Source of the DNA: a virus
Length of the DNA: 25,232 bases
Strand: one strand, 5' to 3'
IMG/VR virus record: IMGVR_UViG_3300029797_000110
Location: 1-25,232 of that record
Every line of letters begins with the position of its first letter. Position 1 is the stretch's first letter. A program made the translations under genes and the position numbers. Positions 7,292-15,553 of the stretch are shown here, piece by piece. A model generated the notes under the pieces. It ran no database searches and had not been told where the DNA came from. It was given only the letters and a program-made list of their open reading frames with translations.

Positions 7292-7825
7292 TTATTCCGG
7301 TGTACCCGTTGCAGTTGGAGTTCCAGAACCTGGGCTGTATTTATGTGTATGAGTGTCGTGTGAAGAAACATTAGGTGTACTAAGATCTTCTTCACATGTG
7401 ACCATTTTTTTAAATGTTGCTTCCTCTTGAAATTCCACAGCGGTATCAAAAATAACTTTTTCCGGCATAGAGAACTTTTCTCCTTCCTTCTCAAAAAGAA
7501 AAGGCAGGGCATAGGCATTAGTTCGGTCAAACTGTAATTCCTTCAAAGGCCCTCCTACTTCAACTGCAGAGGTACCAGTGAGGTATTCCCCTAGGGCATA
7601 TTTTGAAAAAAATACCGGTATTACCATACCAGCTTCCACAGGAACTTTCCCCCCTACCATCCGAAGAACCGGGACATTTATAAGAGGCCCAGAATCCCCC
7701 GATACAAATACCTGCGGAGTAACTTTAGCGAAGTGAGAACTTGAATTAAAACTATCTACCTTACAAGGAATAGAAGTGTATATATTATTCAGAACCAGCC
7801 TTACCAATTCTTCAACTTCTGTCAT
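7292..7825 (-). CDS. Baseplate spike protein (gp138/gpV-like)
   Basis: 177 aa from ATG at 7825, in a TAATG overlap with the hub stop codon and with GGTGG upstream. The N-terminal part looks like an OB-fold spike domain (KVTPQVFVSGDSGPLINVPVLRM, then VIPVFFSKYALGEYL), as in Gp138-type proteins. The C-terminus has HDTHTHKY followed by a Gly/Ser/Thr/Pro tail. His-x-His pairs at this position commonly bind iron at the spike tip (family knowledge). The protein would trimerise on the hub and pierce the outer membrane or wall. Confidence comes from motif, size and neighbours. Confidence 0.78.
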   Translation of the reverse strand: MTEVEELVRLVLNNIYTSIPCKVDSFNSSSHFAKVTPQVFVSGDSGPLINVPVLRMVGGKVPVEAGMVIPVFFSKYALGEYLTGTSAVEVGGPLKELQFDRTNAYALPFLFEKEGEKFSMPEKVIFDTAVEFQEEATFKKMVTCEEDLSTPNVSSHDTHTHKYSPGSGTPTATGTPE

Positions 7826-8604
7826 TACCCCACCACCTTTGCATAATAGTAAGCTTTCCAAGTCTTCCTACCATATATTTCATAATCTATAATTTTAACT
7901 GCTCCATTTAAGTTGTCGTGCTCCACTTTTATTATGTCGCCCTGTGCAATACTAGGAACAGGCAGAGCCTCCACTATGTAGTCGTATTTTTCATCCTCAT
8001 TTTTATATTTATTTACATTGATTAACCCAGATCCAGGTTTCAAAAGGATAGAGCCTACATCCCCGGAACTATCTTTTTTATATACTTCCAGATAAAGACC
8101 TCTAGTGGTGACCCCATAGCCAAATTTTGAAGCCAATGATTTTATAGAATTTATCCCTGGGCCTTTTATAGACCACCCATTTGGCAACCTGTCACTTTTT
8201 AAGTAGCTGCTATTTTTTATTTTAAATCCCAGTGTGTTAGCAATGTCATCTACTATATATTGAGCTGTAACCTGTCTTGTGTACCAGGTATTGTAATTTC
8301 CTTTAAAATTGTCCGAGTCTCCTATTACTTCGAAACTCACAACATTGTTATTATGTTCTATATTTTTAATATCCCCAGAGGTAAGATCCCCTAAGTCCGT
8401 ACCGTATCCTATATTAAAAATTGCTTGTTCTTCTTGTATTGAATTTCTTAAGTCCCTATCTAGGTTAGAAAGTTCTATTTCCAAGACTGGAAGGCCCGTT
8501 TGATCCATTGTGGTGTATTTGAAATTAAACCCTACGCCTTCCCAGTTTCTGAATTTATAGCCTGATTCCGTTATTAATTCAGCTTTTCTATCGAAAAAAA
8601 GCAT
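7825..8604 (-). CDS. Baseplate hub protein (P2 gpD/gp27-like)
   Basis: 259 aa. The N-terminus FDRKAELITESGYKFRNWEGVGFNFKY and the central QVTAQYIVDDIANTLGF and INSIKSLASKFGYGV match hub proteins that join tube to spike. The C-terminal part (GDIIKVEHDNLNGAVKIIDYEIYGRKTWKAYYY) is beta-rich. The gene lies between the plug and the spike, and translation to the spike is coupled through TAATG. The ribosome site GAGGAGG is well spaced. Identity to a particular subfamily is not established. Confidence 0.72.
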   Translation of the reverse strand: MLFFDRKAELITESGYKFRNWEGVGFNFKYTTMDQTGLPVLEIELSNLDRDLRNSIQEEQAIFNIGYGTDLGDLTSGDIKNIEHNNNVVSFEVIGDSDNFKGNYNTWYTRQVTAQYIVDDIANTLGFKIKNSSYLKSDRLPNGWSIKGPGINSIKSLASKFGYGVTTRGLYLEVYKKDSSGDVGSILLKPGSGLINVNKYKNEDEKYDYIVEALPVPSIAQGDIIKVEHDNLNGAVKIIDYEIYGRKTWKAYYYAKVVG

Positions 8605-8607
8605 ATA

Positions 8608-8958
8608 TTACACCTCCTCATACGCAAGGAGTATTTTATCCCCGAGATTATCCCAGCCAACTTCATACGTATTACCATCTACAGAACGGGGAACCATATT
8701 AAAATCAGGATATGAAGGATTCCTGTTTCCTTCCGTGTCCTCTTGATAGATCCAAAAGAGTGGGAAGTCCTGGACAAGTTTTTCCTCACCTTCTCCAAGG
8801 ATGTTATCATCTTCATCTCTTAAGATTACATAAAATCGATCATTATAGCTGTTGTATCTAACCTCAAGATTAAAATCATCTACATCAAAGGAGTAAGGGA
8901 CTCTATCTTTGTCAATTTCAATATATCTTTCTATATCTGTATGCTCAAATTTTGCCAT
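8608..8958 (-). CDS. Baseplate plug-like protein
   Basis: 116 aa. The order of short strands (PYSFDVDDFNLEVRYNSYNDRFYVILRDEDDNILGEG and then FPLFW) resembles the small baseplate plug protein described in cyanophage Pam3. It would sit inside the tube-hub channel. Placement between the Dit-like and hub genes agrees. It is an acidic protein with no membrane segment. GGAGG precedes ATG by 6 bases. The family call is by pattern and context only. Confidence 0.55.
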   Translation of the reverse strand: MAKFEHTDIERYIEIDKDRVPYSFDVDDFNLEVRYNSYNDRFYVILRDEDDNILGEGEEKLVQDFPLFWIYQEDTEGNRNPSYPDFNMVPRSVDGNTYEVGWDNLGDKILLAYEEV

Positions 8959-8961
8959 ATC

Positions 8962-9759
8962 TTACCTCCCTGTGTAGTATCTTGTGCCTTGTTGCCCTGC
9001 TGTAGTTGTTGATTTTGTTGGTTGCTCAAAGTAACTCATAGGTTCCGCAGTTCTTTGCAGGGTCTGCACAAAGAGATTTTCAAAAGTAATATCTACTTCA
9101 ATACTATCTGACCCGTCAAATTTTGGACTAATATTTTTTATAAGCATCTTGTCATAAGTTTCATTGAAAACTACAGTTATAAGCTCTTTATTTTTCCTCA
9201 TAGTCCTTATTTGGTTGAGCCTTGTCGTTCTGTCGTCTCCTGAGAGCACCACTGTGGCCGTCAAGGTTGTATTGTTATGTTCTGCGTCTTCGTTTGCTCT
9301 GTCAACGTTCTCAGAAGAAACTATACTTTGAGATATTGTGTCAGTAGATTCCACAGGGTTTGGATTATACAAATAATCTATAGCCACTCCACCAATGTCG
9401 TATTGGGTGGCCGTAGAGGCCCTTAGTGATTCTGTTTCTTCCAGGGCCTCTGTAAGATATGTTTGTGCGTCCTCCATATCACTTGTAGCTTCTGTTTTTA
9501 TTTCTCCAAGGAGAGTTTCTTGTGCTAGGTCCTCTACATCTGTAGCCGCAGTGTAGATTCCAATATCTTTTAAGACATCAGCCCACCTTTGCAGTCTGCC
9601 AGGAATGGCTTTCATTTCAAAAAGATAATTCTCCGCTATGTCTTTTGCTTCTTGTATAGCAGTCTCAAGGCTTTCAGGAGAGTCTATATCAGTAATATCT
9701 ATGTTTTCTATTTGTGTCCCTATATCCTTGAATCTTTTCATGTCTGATATAATACTCAC
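8962..9759 (-). CDS. Dit-like baseplate/tube-distal protein
   Basis: 265 aa from GTG at 9759, chosen because AGGAGG ends eight bases upstream; a start three codons earlier would lie in the ribosome site. The N-terminal ~120 residues are acidic and helical with Glu/Asp-rich coils. The C-terminal ~100 residues (TTLTATVVLSGDDRTTRLNQ, then NKELITVVFNETYDKMLIKNI, then SIEVDITFENL) match the Dit-like fold that joins the tail tube to the baseplate. It follows the tape measure gene directly, the usual place. The helical N-terminus is unlike simple Dit proteins and is unexplained. Confidence 0.6.
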   Translation of the reverse strand: MSIISDMKRFKDIGTQIENIDITDIDSPESLETAIQEAKDIAENYLFEMKAIPGRLQRWADVLKDIGIYTAATDVEDLAQETLLGEIKTEATSDMEDAQTYLTEALEETESLRASTATQYDIGGVAIDYLYNPNPVESTDTISQSIVSSENVDRANEDAEHNNTTLTATVVLSGDDRTTRLNQIRTMRKNKELITVVFNETYDKMLIKNISPKFDGSDSIEVDITFENLFVQTLQRTAEPMSYFEQPTKSTTTAGQQGTRYYTGR

Positions 9760-9760
9760 C

Positions 9761-11542
9761 TTATACACCTCCTAACATTGATTTTATTCTCTGAGACTTC
9801 CTTCTTTCTCTAGCATCTAAGAACTTTTCAAGTTTATATTTCACATCTTCAAAATTTTCCTGTATTGCTCCAAGAGAGATTGTTATATTATCCCCTTGTA
9901 CTGTAATGGAAGGCTGTTTAGTCACACTAGTAGTCTTGTTTTGATTGAATACCTTCTTAGTTTCAAGGGCTGTACTCACTTTAGAAGATCGAGGAAGGTT
10001 TACCAATTCTGGGCCTTGTTCCCCAACTAAAGTCATTCCCCCTGGGGAAAAGTTTGTCCCAGTTGCATTTTTAGGAATCTTAGTCTCATTAGTAGCTGCA
10101 CTTGCTGCCGATACATCTGAGGCTCCATCCATTCCGAGAAGTTTTTTAACCCATTTAGCAGTCTTAGTAAAAACTTTAAATTTTTTCTCTAGAATTGTAA
10201 TCCCTGTAATCCCTAAAGCAATCCATCCAAATGGATTTGAAATATTTAAAAGGTTAAAAAGCCATGTCAATGATGTTACTGCGACTCCTGCGCCTGCTAA
10301 TCCAGCTGCTATAGATTGGAGAATATCATTCTGATTTATTATTTCAAAAAACCAGTTTACTACACTTATTCCTGCTGTTAATATGTCAGTAAATGCCATT
10401 ATGGCAGGTGTCAAAGTAGTTATAATATTTATCGCTGCTCCCTCTATTGCACTTCCTGCAGATCTTAAAGACCCTCCGACTTCTGAATTCATGATCTCAG
10501 AAAAGGCCCTCGCTGTTCCGGCTGAATTTTCTAAACCTTTTTCGTATTCTCTAGACTTTTCAATTCCTTTACCCATCATTGCAGACACTGCTTTTATAGA
10601 AGTTTCTCCAAATATTTGAGATAAAGCTAAGTTTCGTTGTTCTTCTGTCATATTTGCTGTTGATTTTTTTAAATCTTCCATGATATCAGTCAGACTTCTT
10701 AATTTACCATTGTCATAGACTTCTACATCTAATTTTTTAAGCTGTTTGGTTTTGTTTATTATTTCTGTGAATGTAGCATTAAGAGCAGTCCCTGCCATAG
10801 ATCCCTCAAGTTGAGAGTCTCCAAGAGCCATTATCCAAGATGTTACTTGTTCGACAGAATAACCTAATCTGTTGGCAGTTCCTGCCGTATATTTATAAGC
10901 TTCTCCTAGACTTTCAGTCGTAACAGAAGCTGAACCTTGAGCCTTAGCCAATATGTCAGTAAACTTTTGTGCTTGATCTGCTTCTGCTCTATAAGCATTC
11001 ATTACCCCTGTAAGTATCTTAGCAGTTTCTCCGAGCCCCATTTGCGAAGCTTCTGCAAGGGACAATATCCCGGGAGTAACACCCATGATTTCATTTACCT
11101 TGTACCCTTTTTGGGCTAATTCTGTATAAGCTTCTCCTACCTGCGAGGCTGTAAATGATGTCGTAGCCCCTAACCTCTTAGCTTCTTTGGTCATGCTTTT
11201 ATATTCTTCTTTTGTTGCTCCTGTAAGGGCCTTAACCCTTAACATGTTATCTGAAAATGCAGCATAAACTTGTACACCTTTTTTCAGTGCGGCATAGCTG
11301 GCATAGGCTTTTACTAGATCCTTTACCTGATCTGACAGAGCCGCAGTGTCTTTCTTTGCACCTTTTGTATTTTTCCTAGTGTTAAAAAATGTTTTCTTCT
11401 GTTTCCTATCCATGTCACTATATGCATCTTCTGTATTTTCTACTTGTTCAACTAACTGTTCTGTGAGGCTTTCAGCATTTTTCAGAGGGGTGTCTTTTAT
11501 TTTTATTTCTGAATAAAGAATTAAGCTGTTATCCTTAGACAA
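9761..11542 (-). CDS. Tail tape measure protein
   Basis: 593 aa from a TTG start with AGGAGG seven bases upstream. The protein sets tail length and is threaded through the tube. The TP901-type core is visible (about residues 95-330): LGATTSFTASQVGEAYTELA, then GYSVEQVTSWIMALGDSQLEGS. Hydrophobic stretches at about 370-460 (IITTLTPAIMAFTDIL, WIALGITGITILE) suit membrane or tube insertion. The C-terminus is basic and helical. At ~590 residues it is short, so a short contractile tail is inferred. It lies directly after the tail chaperone and its frameshift region. Confidence 0.9.
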   Translation of the reverse strand: MSKDNSLILYSEIKIKDTPLKNAESLTEQLVEQVENTEDAYSDMDRKQKKTFFNTRKNTKGAKKDTAALSDQVKDLVKAYASYAALKKGVQVYAAFSDNMLRVKALTGATKEEYKSMTKEAKRLGATTSFTASQVGEAYTELAQKGYKVNEIMGVTPGILSLAEASQMGLGETAKILTGVMNAYRAEADQAQKFTDILAKAQGSASVTTESLGEAYKYTAGTANRLGYSVEQVTSWIMALGDSQLEGSMAGTALNATFTEIINKTKQLKKLDVEVYDNGKLRSLTDIMEDLKKSTANMTEEQRNLALSQIFGETSIKAVSAMMGKGIEKSREYEKGLENSAGTARAFSEIMNSEVGGSLRSAGSAIEGAAINIITTLTPAIMAFTDILTAGISVVNWFFEIINQNDILQSIAAGLAGAGVAVTSLTWLFNLLNISNPFGWIALGITGITILEKKFKVFTKTAKWVKKLLGMDGASDVSAASAATNETKIPKNATGTNFSPGGMTLVGEQGPELVNLPRSSKVSTALETKKVFNQNKTTSVTKQPSITVQGDNITISLGAIQENFEDVKYKLEKFLDARERRKSQRIKSMLGGV

Positions 11543-11571
11543 TTATCCACCTCCTAACTTTAAGGAGGCCC

Positions 11572-12050
11572 TTAAGCCCCCTTTTTTAATTTACTCATGG
11601 CAAAAATCATTTCTTGGAAGGTATCTTCAGACATATTAAGTATTGGCTCTGGATTCTCCCAACACTTCAATGTGTCAATTACTGCCCATCTGTCTTGCCT
11701 TCTGATATATCCCCACTCTGCTTTTCGTTCTGCCCTGTCCCGCTCACGAATTTTAGAGTCGGTTTCCTGCTGATACCTTCCCCCAAGAAACCCCGGATAG
11801 CACCAAGTACCATATCTCTAGCTGCAGGATGATTTTTAAAATATTTATCCCCTTCTCGGGCTTCTACAGGTGACACGATACAGTCTTTTAGTGCTGCATT
11901 GGCAAAATTACCGAGAGAAATATCCCCTTTTTTATAAGCTGCCTCCAAATCATAAAACATTCCTAAATCCATTTCCTGTATCTCGAATTCTTGATTAACT
12001 ACTTTTTTCTTTGAATTTATAAAATCATTAAGTGTAAATTTATTTTCCAA
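11572..12050 (-). CDS. Tail assembly chaperone, long form by -1 frameshift (gpGT-like)
   Basis: A second reading frame continues past the short-form stop. It is open in the -1 frame from an early TAG to TAA at 11572. It encodes a coherent, charged sequence (QQETDSKIRERDRAERKAEW, then RRQDRWAVIDTLKCWENPEP, then FQEMIFAMSKLKKGA). Slippage at the GGGGG run (11784-11780, minus strand), with the Gly90 codon GGG in the P site, would give about 159 aa. The next -1 codon is GGA, so only the P-site tRNA re-pairs perfectly. This matches the known gpG/gpGT arrangement. The exact slip site is inference. Confidence 0.68.
11679..12050 (-). CDS. Tail assembly chaperone, short form (gpG-like)
   Basis: 123 aa from a TTG start; AGGAGG is six bases upstream. 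Located between the tube and tape measure genes, where tail chaperones sit. The N-terminal part (KFTLNDFINSKKKVVNQEFEIQ, then MDLGMFYDLEAAYKKG) looks like phage tail chaperones, which coat the tape measure during tube assembly. The short form ends at TAA near 11679. The longer form described in the next entry shares the first 90 residues. Confidence 0.7.
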   Translation of the reverse strand: MENKFTLNDFINSKKKVVNQEFEIQEMDLGMFYDLEAAYKKGDISLGNFANAALKDCIVSPVEAREGDKYFKNHPAARDMVLGAIRGFLGEGISRKPTLKFVSGTGQNEKQSGDISEGKTDGQ

Positions 12051-12061
12051 TTTCTACCTCC

Positions 12062-12487
12062 TTAAATAGCCTTAACTTTATATTCAGATGCTATGATGCT
12101 GTATTCTCTGTTGTCCCCTTCTCTTTTATCATCTTCTGGGGAAGCTTCAAAATAACACTCTGTCCCTGTTTCCTGTTTTTTATATAAGTTGTTTGATTCG
12201 TCAATCACAGTAAGATTGAAAGGGACAGTGTTTTCAATCAGGTTGTCTATGTACTTTTCATCTGTAGTACCTATTTTTACAGATAAAGTTGGATTTCTTG
12301 ATTTGTCCGGTATTTTCTTCAAGAAAACTACCCCCTGTGTGTCCGGCTCCCTCTTCTCAATCTTGTTTTCAGAGGCCCCAGAGTTGTAGTTTGCTATATT
12401 CGTAAGAGTTCTCGAAGAATATGAATCGTCAGTAGGACTTATTTTTATTGTCAAAAGTGATATATCTTTAGTTCTATCTCCTGCCAT
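12062..12487 (-). CDS. Tail tube protein
   Basis: 141 aa, directly after the sheath gene, where tube proteins of contractile phages lie. The sequence is beta-rich and polar (SLLTIKISPTDDSYSSRTLT, then NPTLSVKIGTTDEKYIDNLI, then REYSIIASEYKVKAI). No membrane segment or catalytic motif is seen. GAGGAGG precedes ATG by about eight bases. Size and position support a tube subunit. I do not recognise a specific family signature. Confidence 0.72.
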   Translation of the reverse strand: MAGDRTKDISLLTIKISPTDDSYSSRTLTNIANYNSGASENKIEKREPDTQGVVFLKKIPDKSRNPTLSVKIGTTDEKYIDNLIENTVPFNLTVIDESNNLYKKQETGTECYFEASPEDDKREGDNREYSIIASEYKVKAI

Positions 12488-12490
12488 TTA

Positions 12491-13621
12491 TTACGCCTCC
12501 TCTACGCTGAATGTTCTGCCGTCTGTGTAACCGGTGATATCCAATTCAAACCATTTTCCAATACCTCTAAGAGACACCTGGATACTAAACTGGAACTTAT
12601 TTGCATTACTTTCAAGAGTTCTGTCGATATCGACTTTTTCAACTGTGTAATCCGAAAGTAGCCCCTCTCCTGTAGTTTCATTGTAGATCGAACTTTCCAG
12701 TCTAGACACTATTGTGGCGTAGACATTCCCCTCGTCTACATTTGATACACCAAGTCTTTCAGAATTATGTCTTAGATTTACAAGGTCGCTTCTTAGATCT
12801 GTCTTGACTTTCAATAACTCCCACGCATTAATGAACTCATTTCCTGAAAAAAGAATTAGTCCAGAAGTCTCATTAAGATCGTCTACGGTAGTAACATAGA
12901 CGTTACAATTTTTATCATTTACCCAGCTTTGGGCCTCTGTAACTGTCATAGTGTCCTCTGTATCAGGTGTTACCCCGACAAGTTCCTTTGCCTCTCCATC
13001 TGCTTCCCCGACTCCCATGAAAATCACACGACCTGCAAAGGCAGCATCTGCTACTTCTTCAAATACGTCCGTTTCTGTTTCATAAGATTTAATCCCGGCG
13101 AATCTTGTAGAGTCTGCGAAAGTATCGCAGTGTTCTTTTTTCTCTACTGCAACCAAGGCCCAACAATCTTGGCTGTTAAGTATCGTGTTTAATTCATCTA
13201 CGAGTTCAGGAGCTGTTTGGAATATCGAGCAGTCATCAAAAACCACCATTACTACCCCTGAATTTTTCAACTGAGTTTCAAACCAGTTTTTGAAGGCAGT
13301 AACTTCATCTTCATCTGTTTCTGTTACTCCTGTAAGTGTTAAAAGCTTCCCAGCTGTGTAAAAAGTAGTAGGAAGGATTTCATTACCACTTACATCTACC
13401 TGAGAAATAGCTTTACTGATTTTTTCTATATATTTATCTTCACCGATAAAAGCTTCTTCTATTTCGGCCTCTGTTACACTCCCTGCCCATGATTTTAAAG
13501 CATTTGTAGCTCCTGTGCTTACAAATAACACCCCATTGAGTGAATTATCTGTAAGAGACATTACCTCTGTAACATTAGCTACTAGCCTGTTATACGGATT
13601 AAATGTGCTTCTAGTACCCAT
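12491..13621 (-). CDS. Contractile tail sheath protein
   Basis: 376 aa with a strong AAGGAGG site. Sheath subunits polymerise around the tube and contract to inject DNA. The N-terminal part is FNPYNRLVANVTEVMSLTDN. The centre looks like the globular sheath insert (VVMVVFDDCSIFQ, then CWALVAVEKKEH). The C-terminal ~100 residues (YTVEKVDIDRTLESNANKFQ, then VSLRGIGKWFELDITGY) resemble the conserved sheath core. Size is close to P2-type sheaths. This gene is the main evidence for a contractile tail. Confidence 0.82.
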   Translation of the reverse strand: MGTRSTFNPYNRLVANVTEVMSLTDNSLNGVLFVSTGATNALKSWAGSVTEAEIEEAFIGEDKYIEKISKAISQVDVSGNEILPTTFYTAGKLLTLTGVTETDEDEVTAFKNWFETQLKNSGVVMVVFDDCSIFQTAPELVDELNTILNSQDCWALVAVEKKEHCDTFADSTRFAGIKSYETETDVFEEVADAAFAGRVIFMGVGEADGEAKELVGVTPDTEDTMTVTEAQSWVNDKNCNVYVTTVDDLNETSGLILFSGNEFINAWELLKVKTDLRSDLVNLRHNSERLGVSNVDEGNVYATIVSRLESSIYNETTGEGLLSDYTVEKVDIDRTLESNANKFQFSIQVSLRGIGKWFELDITGYTDGRTFSVEEA

Positions 13622-13632
13622 TTATTTCCTCC

Positions 13633-14142
13633 TTAATCTATTATAGTTTCTGTTTCTTCTATATCTCCTGTGATCTCTATAGTTGTTAATTTCTCGATCT
13701 CTTTCTCTACGGTGTTGTTGTAGTCGATTGTGATGCTGAGCATATAACAATATAGATATACATTATCAACCTTTTGATGATTAGAACCTTTCAGACTGTA
13801 TCTGACAAGCCCAAACCCGCTATTGTTGATTTCCTCGCGCCATACTGCCACAATACGCCTGTAAAGGCTGTTACGTGCCTCTAGGGCCTCTTCTTTGTCC
13901 GTAGAATAAACTTTTAAAGTGAGCTCTACCTCATCCCGAAAAGATATTTCTTCCTGGAGCTTTCCCTCTTCGGTTTCTGTTCTGGTATCAATTTTTATTT
14001 CGTCTGAGATTGGATCTCCAAGGGTGTCGTAAGTTGCAAAAGGGGTATGAGGTAATTTTTTCCACATATTAGAAGGTATAACCTGTAAAGTTTCATCTGT
14101 AAGGTTAGCATTTATAATATCTATAAAACCATCAATAGTCAC
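13633..14142 (-). CDS. Neck/tail terminator-like protein
   Basis: 169 aa from GTG at 14142 with AAAGGACGG upstream. It overlaps the preceding gene by 11 bp. The pattern (MWKKLPHTPFATYDTLG, then ISFRDEVELTLKVYSTDKEEALEARNSLYRRI) resembles neck or tail terminator proteins that end the tube at the head-tail joint. The C-terminal tail is strongly acidic (EITGDIEETETIID). Position between stopper-like and sheath genes agrees. Family assignment is moderate. Confidence 0.6.
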   Translation of the reverse strand: MTIDGFIDIINANLTDETLQVIPSNMWKKLPHTPFATYDTLGDPISDEIKIDTRTETEEGKLQEEISFRDEVELTLKVYSTDKEEALEARNSLYRRIVAVWREEINNSGFGLVRYSLKGSNHQKVDNVYLYCYMLSITIDYNNTVEKEIEKLTTIEITGDIEETETIID

Positions 14143-14464
14143 TTGATATCACCGTCCTTTTCAGCCCGTAGATTTTCAGATCTGAAGAGTCATAGTCTTT
14201 AATCCGATTTACCTCATAGTTATTCCCGTTATAAGAAACAATCAGACCTTCATCCAAATCATCCTTAGTATAAAATTTACGGTCATCCCTTATATATTTA
14301 CCTGCTTCTATGTTTACCAGCTCCCAATTTTTGAAAGCTGTAACAAGGCCCGAAGTAGTTCCTCCAGGGCTAGAAGTTACCTCTTCCCCATTAACCCACT
14401 CAGTCGCCCCTTCCTGTATGGTGAGGGTCTGAGTATTTCCAAATAACAAAACATTTGTAAACAT
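14132..14464 (-). CDS. Head-tail joining (stopper-like) protein
   Basis: 110 aa from ATG at 14464; AGGAGG lies seven bases upstream. It is a beta-rich small protein (LFGNTQTLTIQEGATEWVNG, then DEGLIVSYNGNNYEVNRIKD) of the size expected for a stopper or head-tail joining protein, which plugs the portal until the tail joins. No recognisable motif. It lies between the neck gene and the tail terminator gene, the canonical place. The function is inferred from order. Confidence 0.55.
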   Translation of the reverse strand: MFTNVLLFGNTQTLTIQEGATEWVNGEEVTSSPGGTTSGLVTAFKNWELVNIEAGKYIRDDRKFYTKDDLDEGLIVSYNGNNYEVNRIKDYDSSDLKIYGLKRTVISSDY

Positions 14465-14479
14465 TTTCACACCTCCTTT

Positions 14480-14947
14480 CTACAGTTTTACTATTTCAAA
14501 ATTTACACTATCCAATAGAAAATCATTTTCCCTCAATATATTATTTTTATTTCTCTTTTTTTTCTTGATTGTAGCCTCTTTCAGAGGTTCAAAATCATTA
14601 CTCATAATCCGTTCTTTAATTCTCTGTTGTACAAAGAACCCAAGTTGATTAAGAGCCTGTTCCCCTGTAATACTGCCTTGATAAACTTCTTTCAGAAGGT
14701 CTTTTTGTTTAGTAAGAATCTCTTTTTCTGATTTCCTTGTACTTGTAGCAGTTCTGAAAAAGGGCCTTTCCGGCATGAAAAAGGTCCCATATTCCAAATG
14801 CTTGGCATACTCGATCACTTTTACACCATCTTGCTCTTTCTCAGCCTTGCTTCCAAAAATCCCTATTATAAGACCGTATCTTTTCAAATATTTGATTTCT
14901 TTCTCTATTTTGTTAAGTTTTTTGAAGTTCTTAACAACTTTTACCAT
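14480..14947 (-). CDS. Neck/tail completion protein (HK97 gp10- or virion-morphogenesis-like)
   Basis: 155 aa. A central motif (VKVIEYAKHLEYGTFFMPERPFFRTA) with Gly-Thr, Pro-x-Arg-Pro-Phe is typical of phage tail-completion or neck proteins of the gp10/virion morphogenesis type. The C-terminal part is basic (KKKKRNKNNILREND). It overlaps the preceding connector gene by 7 bp, with GATAGG upstream of ATG. The protein would sit at the head-tail junction. Its exact subfamily is uncertain. Confidence 0.65.
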   Translation of the reverse strand: MVKVVKNFKKLNKIEKEIKYLKRYGLIIGIFGSKAEKEQDGVKVIEYAKHLEYGTFFMPERPFFRTATSTRKSEKEILTKQKDLLKEVYQGSITGEQALNQLGFFVQQRIKERIMSNDFEPLKEATIKKKKRNKNNILRENDFLLDSVNFEIVKL

Positions 14948-15543
14948 GCTATATACCTATCAAGAGTATCCATAAAAGGCCCTGAAGTTTCAGCATAACT
15001 CCTGAAAGAGTATGAAATATCACTTATAGAGTAAGATTTAAGCCCTTGAGCCATTCCACCGCTTGCCATCTTAGTAGCAAAGCTATTTACAAGACCAGCT
15101 ACCGCCATTTTAAGGTCATATGGAACTGTTGAAGAATCTGAAGTTTCCTCAGTTGGGTAGACATACCCAGCCGTATAAGTAACCTTGATCTGGTCGCTTG
15201 CAGTAGTTCTCCCTGCAGTAACCTCTCCAAAGTCCTGCCCCTTTTTAAATATCCCTGTTGCCAGCTCAATCCTGCGGTCGTCATACCTGTATTGGTCCCC
15301 TGTGAGCACCGCACCATTTAATATGACCTCTGATATTGCTGTGACGGGCCTTTTATCAAGATATAAATACCTGCTCCCGCTTCCAATCTTATAATCAATC
15401 TTCACATCTTCCTCGAGAGATTCTCCTGCATAGCTTGCTATAAGATCTGTGACTACATTTAGATAATTTACAATTGTGGCGTCATCCAGAGTAGAATCAG
15501 GGGACAGGCCCCTGAACTCACTCTTATTTATTATTGTGCTCAT
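14941..15543 (-). CDS. Head-tail connector protein (gp6-like)
   Basis: 200 aa, first gene after the major capsid. The N-terminal helical part (STLDDATIVNYLNVVTDLIASYAG) and the beta segment (YLYLDKRPVTAISEVILNG) followed by DQIKVTYTAGYVYP and PYDLKMAVAGLVNS are typical of gp6-like/adaptor proteins that bind under the portal. Ribosome site is weak (AAGTGATAG) ahead of ATG at 15543. The gene overlaps the next one, suggesting coupled translation. Confidence 0.72.
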   Translation of the reverse strand: MSTIINKSEFRGLSPDSTLDDATIVNYLNVVTDLIASYAGESLEEDVKIDYKIGSGSRYLYLDKRPVTAISEVILNGAVLTGDQYRYDDRRIELATGIFKKGQDFGEVTAGRTTASDQIKVTYTAGYVYPTEETSDSSTVPYDLKMAVAGLVNSFATKMASGGMAQGLKSYSISDISYSFRSYAETSGPFMDTLDRYIAW

Positions 15544-15553
15544 AAGCTATCAC

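Noticed and set aside
9945-10334. 129-aa plus-strand open frame inside the tape measure region
   Set aside because: It is antisense to the tape measure gene, which has clear family motifs. No ribosome site or promoter was found.
11560-11590. GGGGGC-TTAAGG-GCCTCC hairpin between the chaperone extension and tape measure
   Set aside because: The stem is only 6 bp with a G-U and lacks a U-run. It overlaps the ribosome site region and would break up a single operon, so a terminator is unlikely.
11735-11745. Alternative slip site at GAA AAG in the chaperone gene
   Set aside because: A -1 slip there re-pairs GAA with CGA in the P site, which is poor. The GGGGG run is a better candidate.
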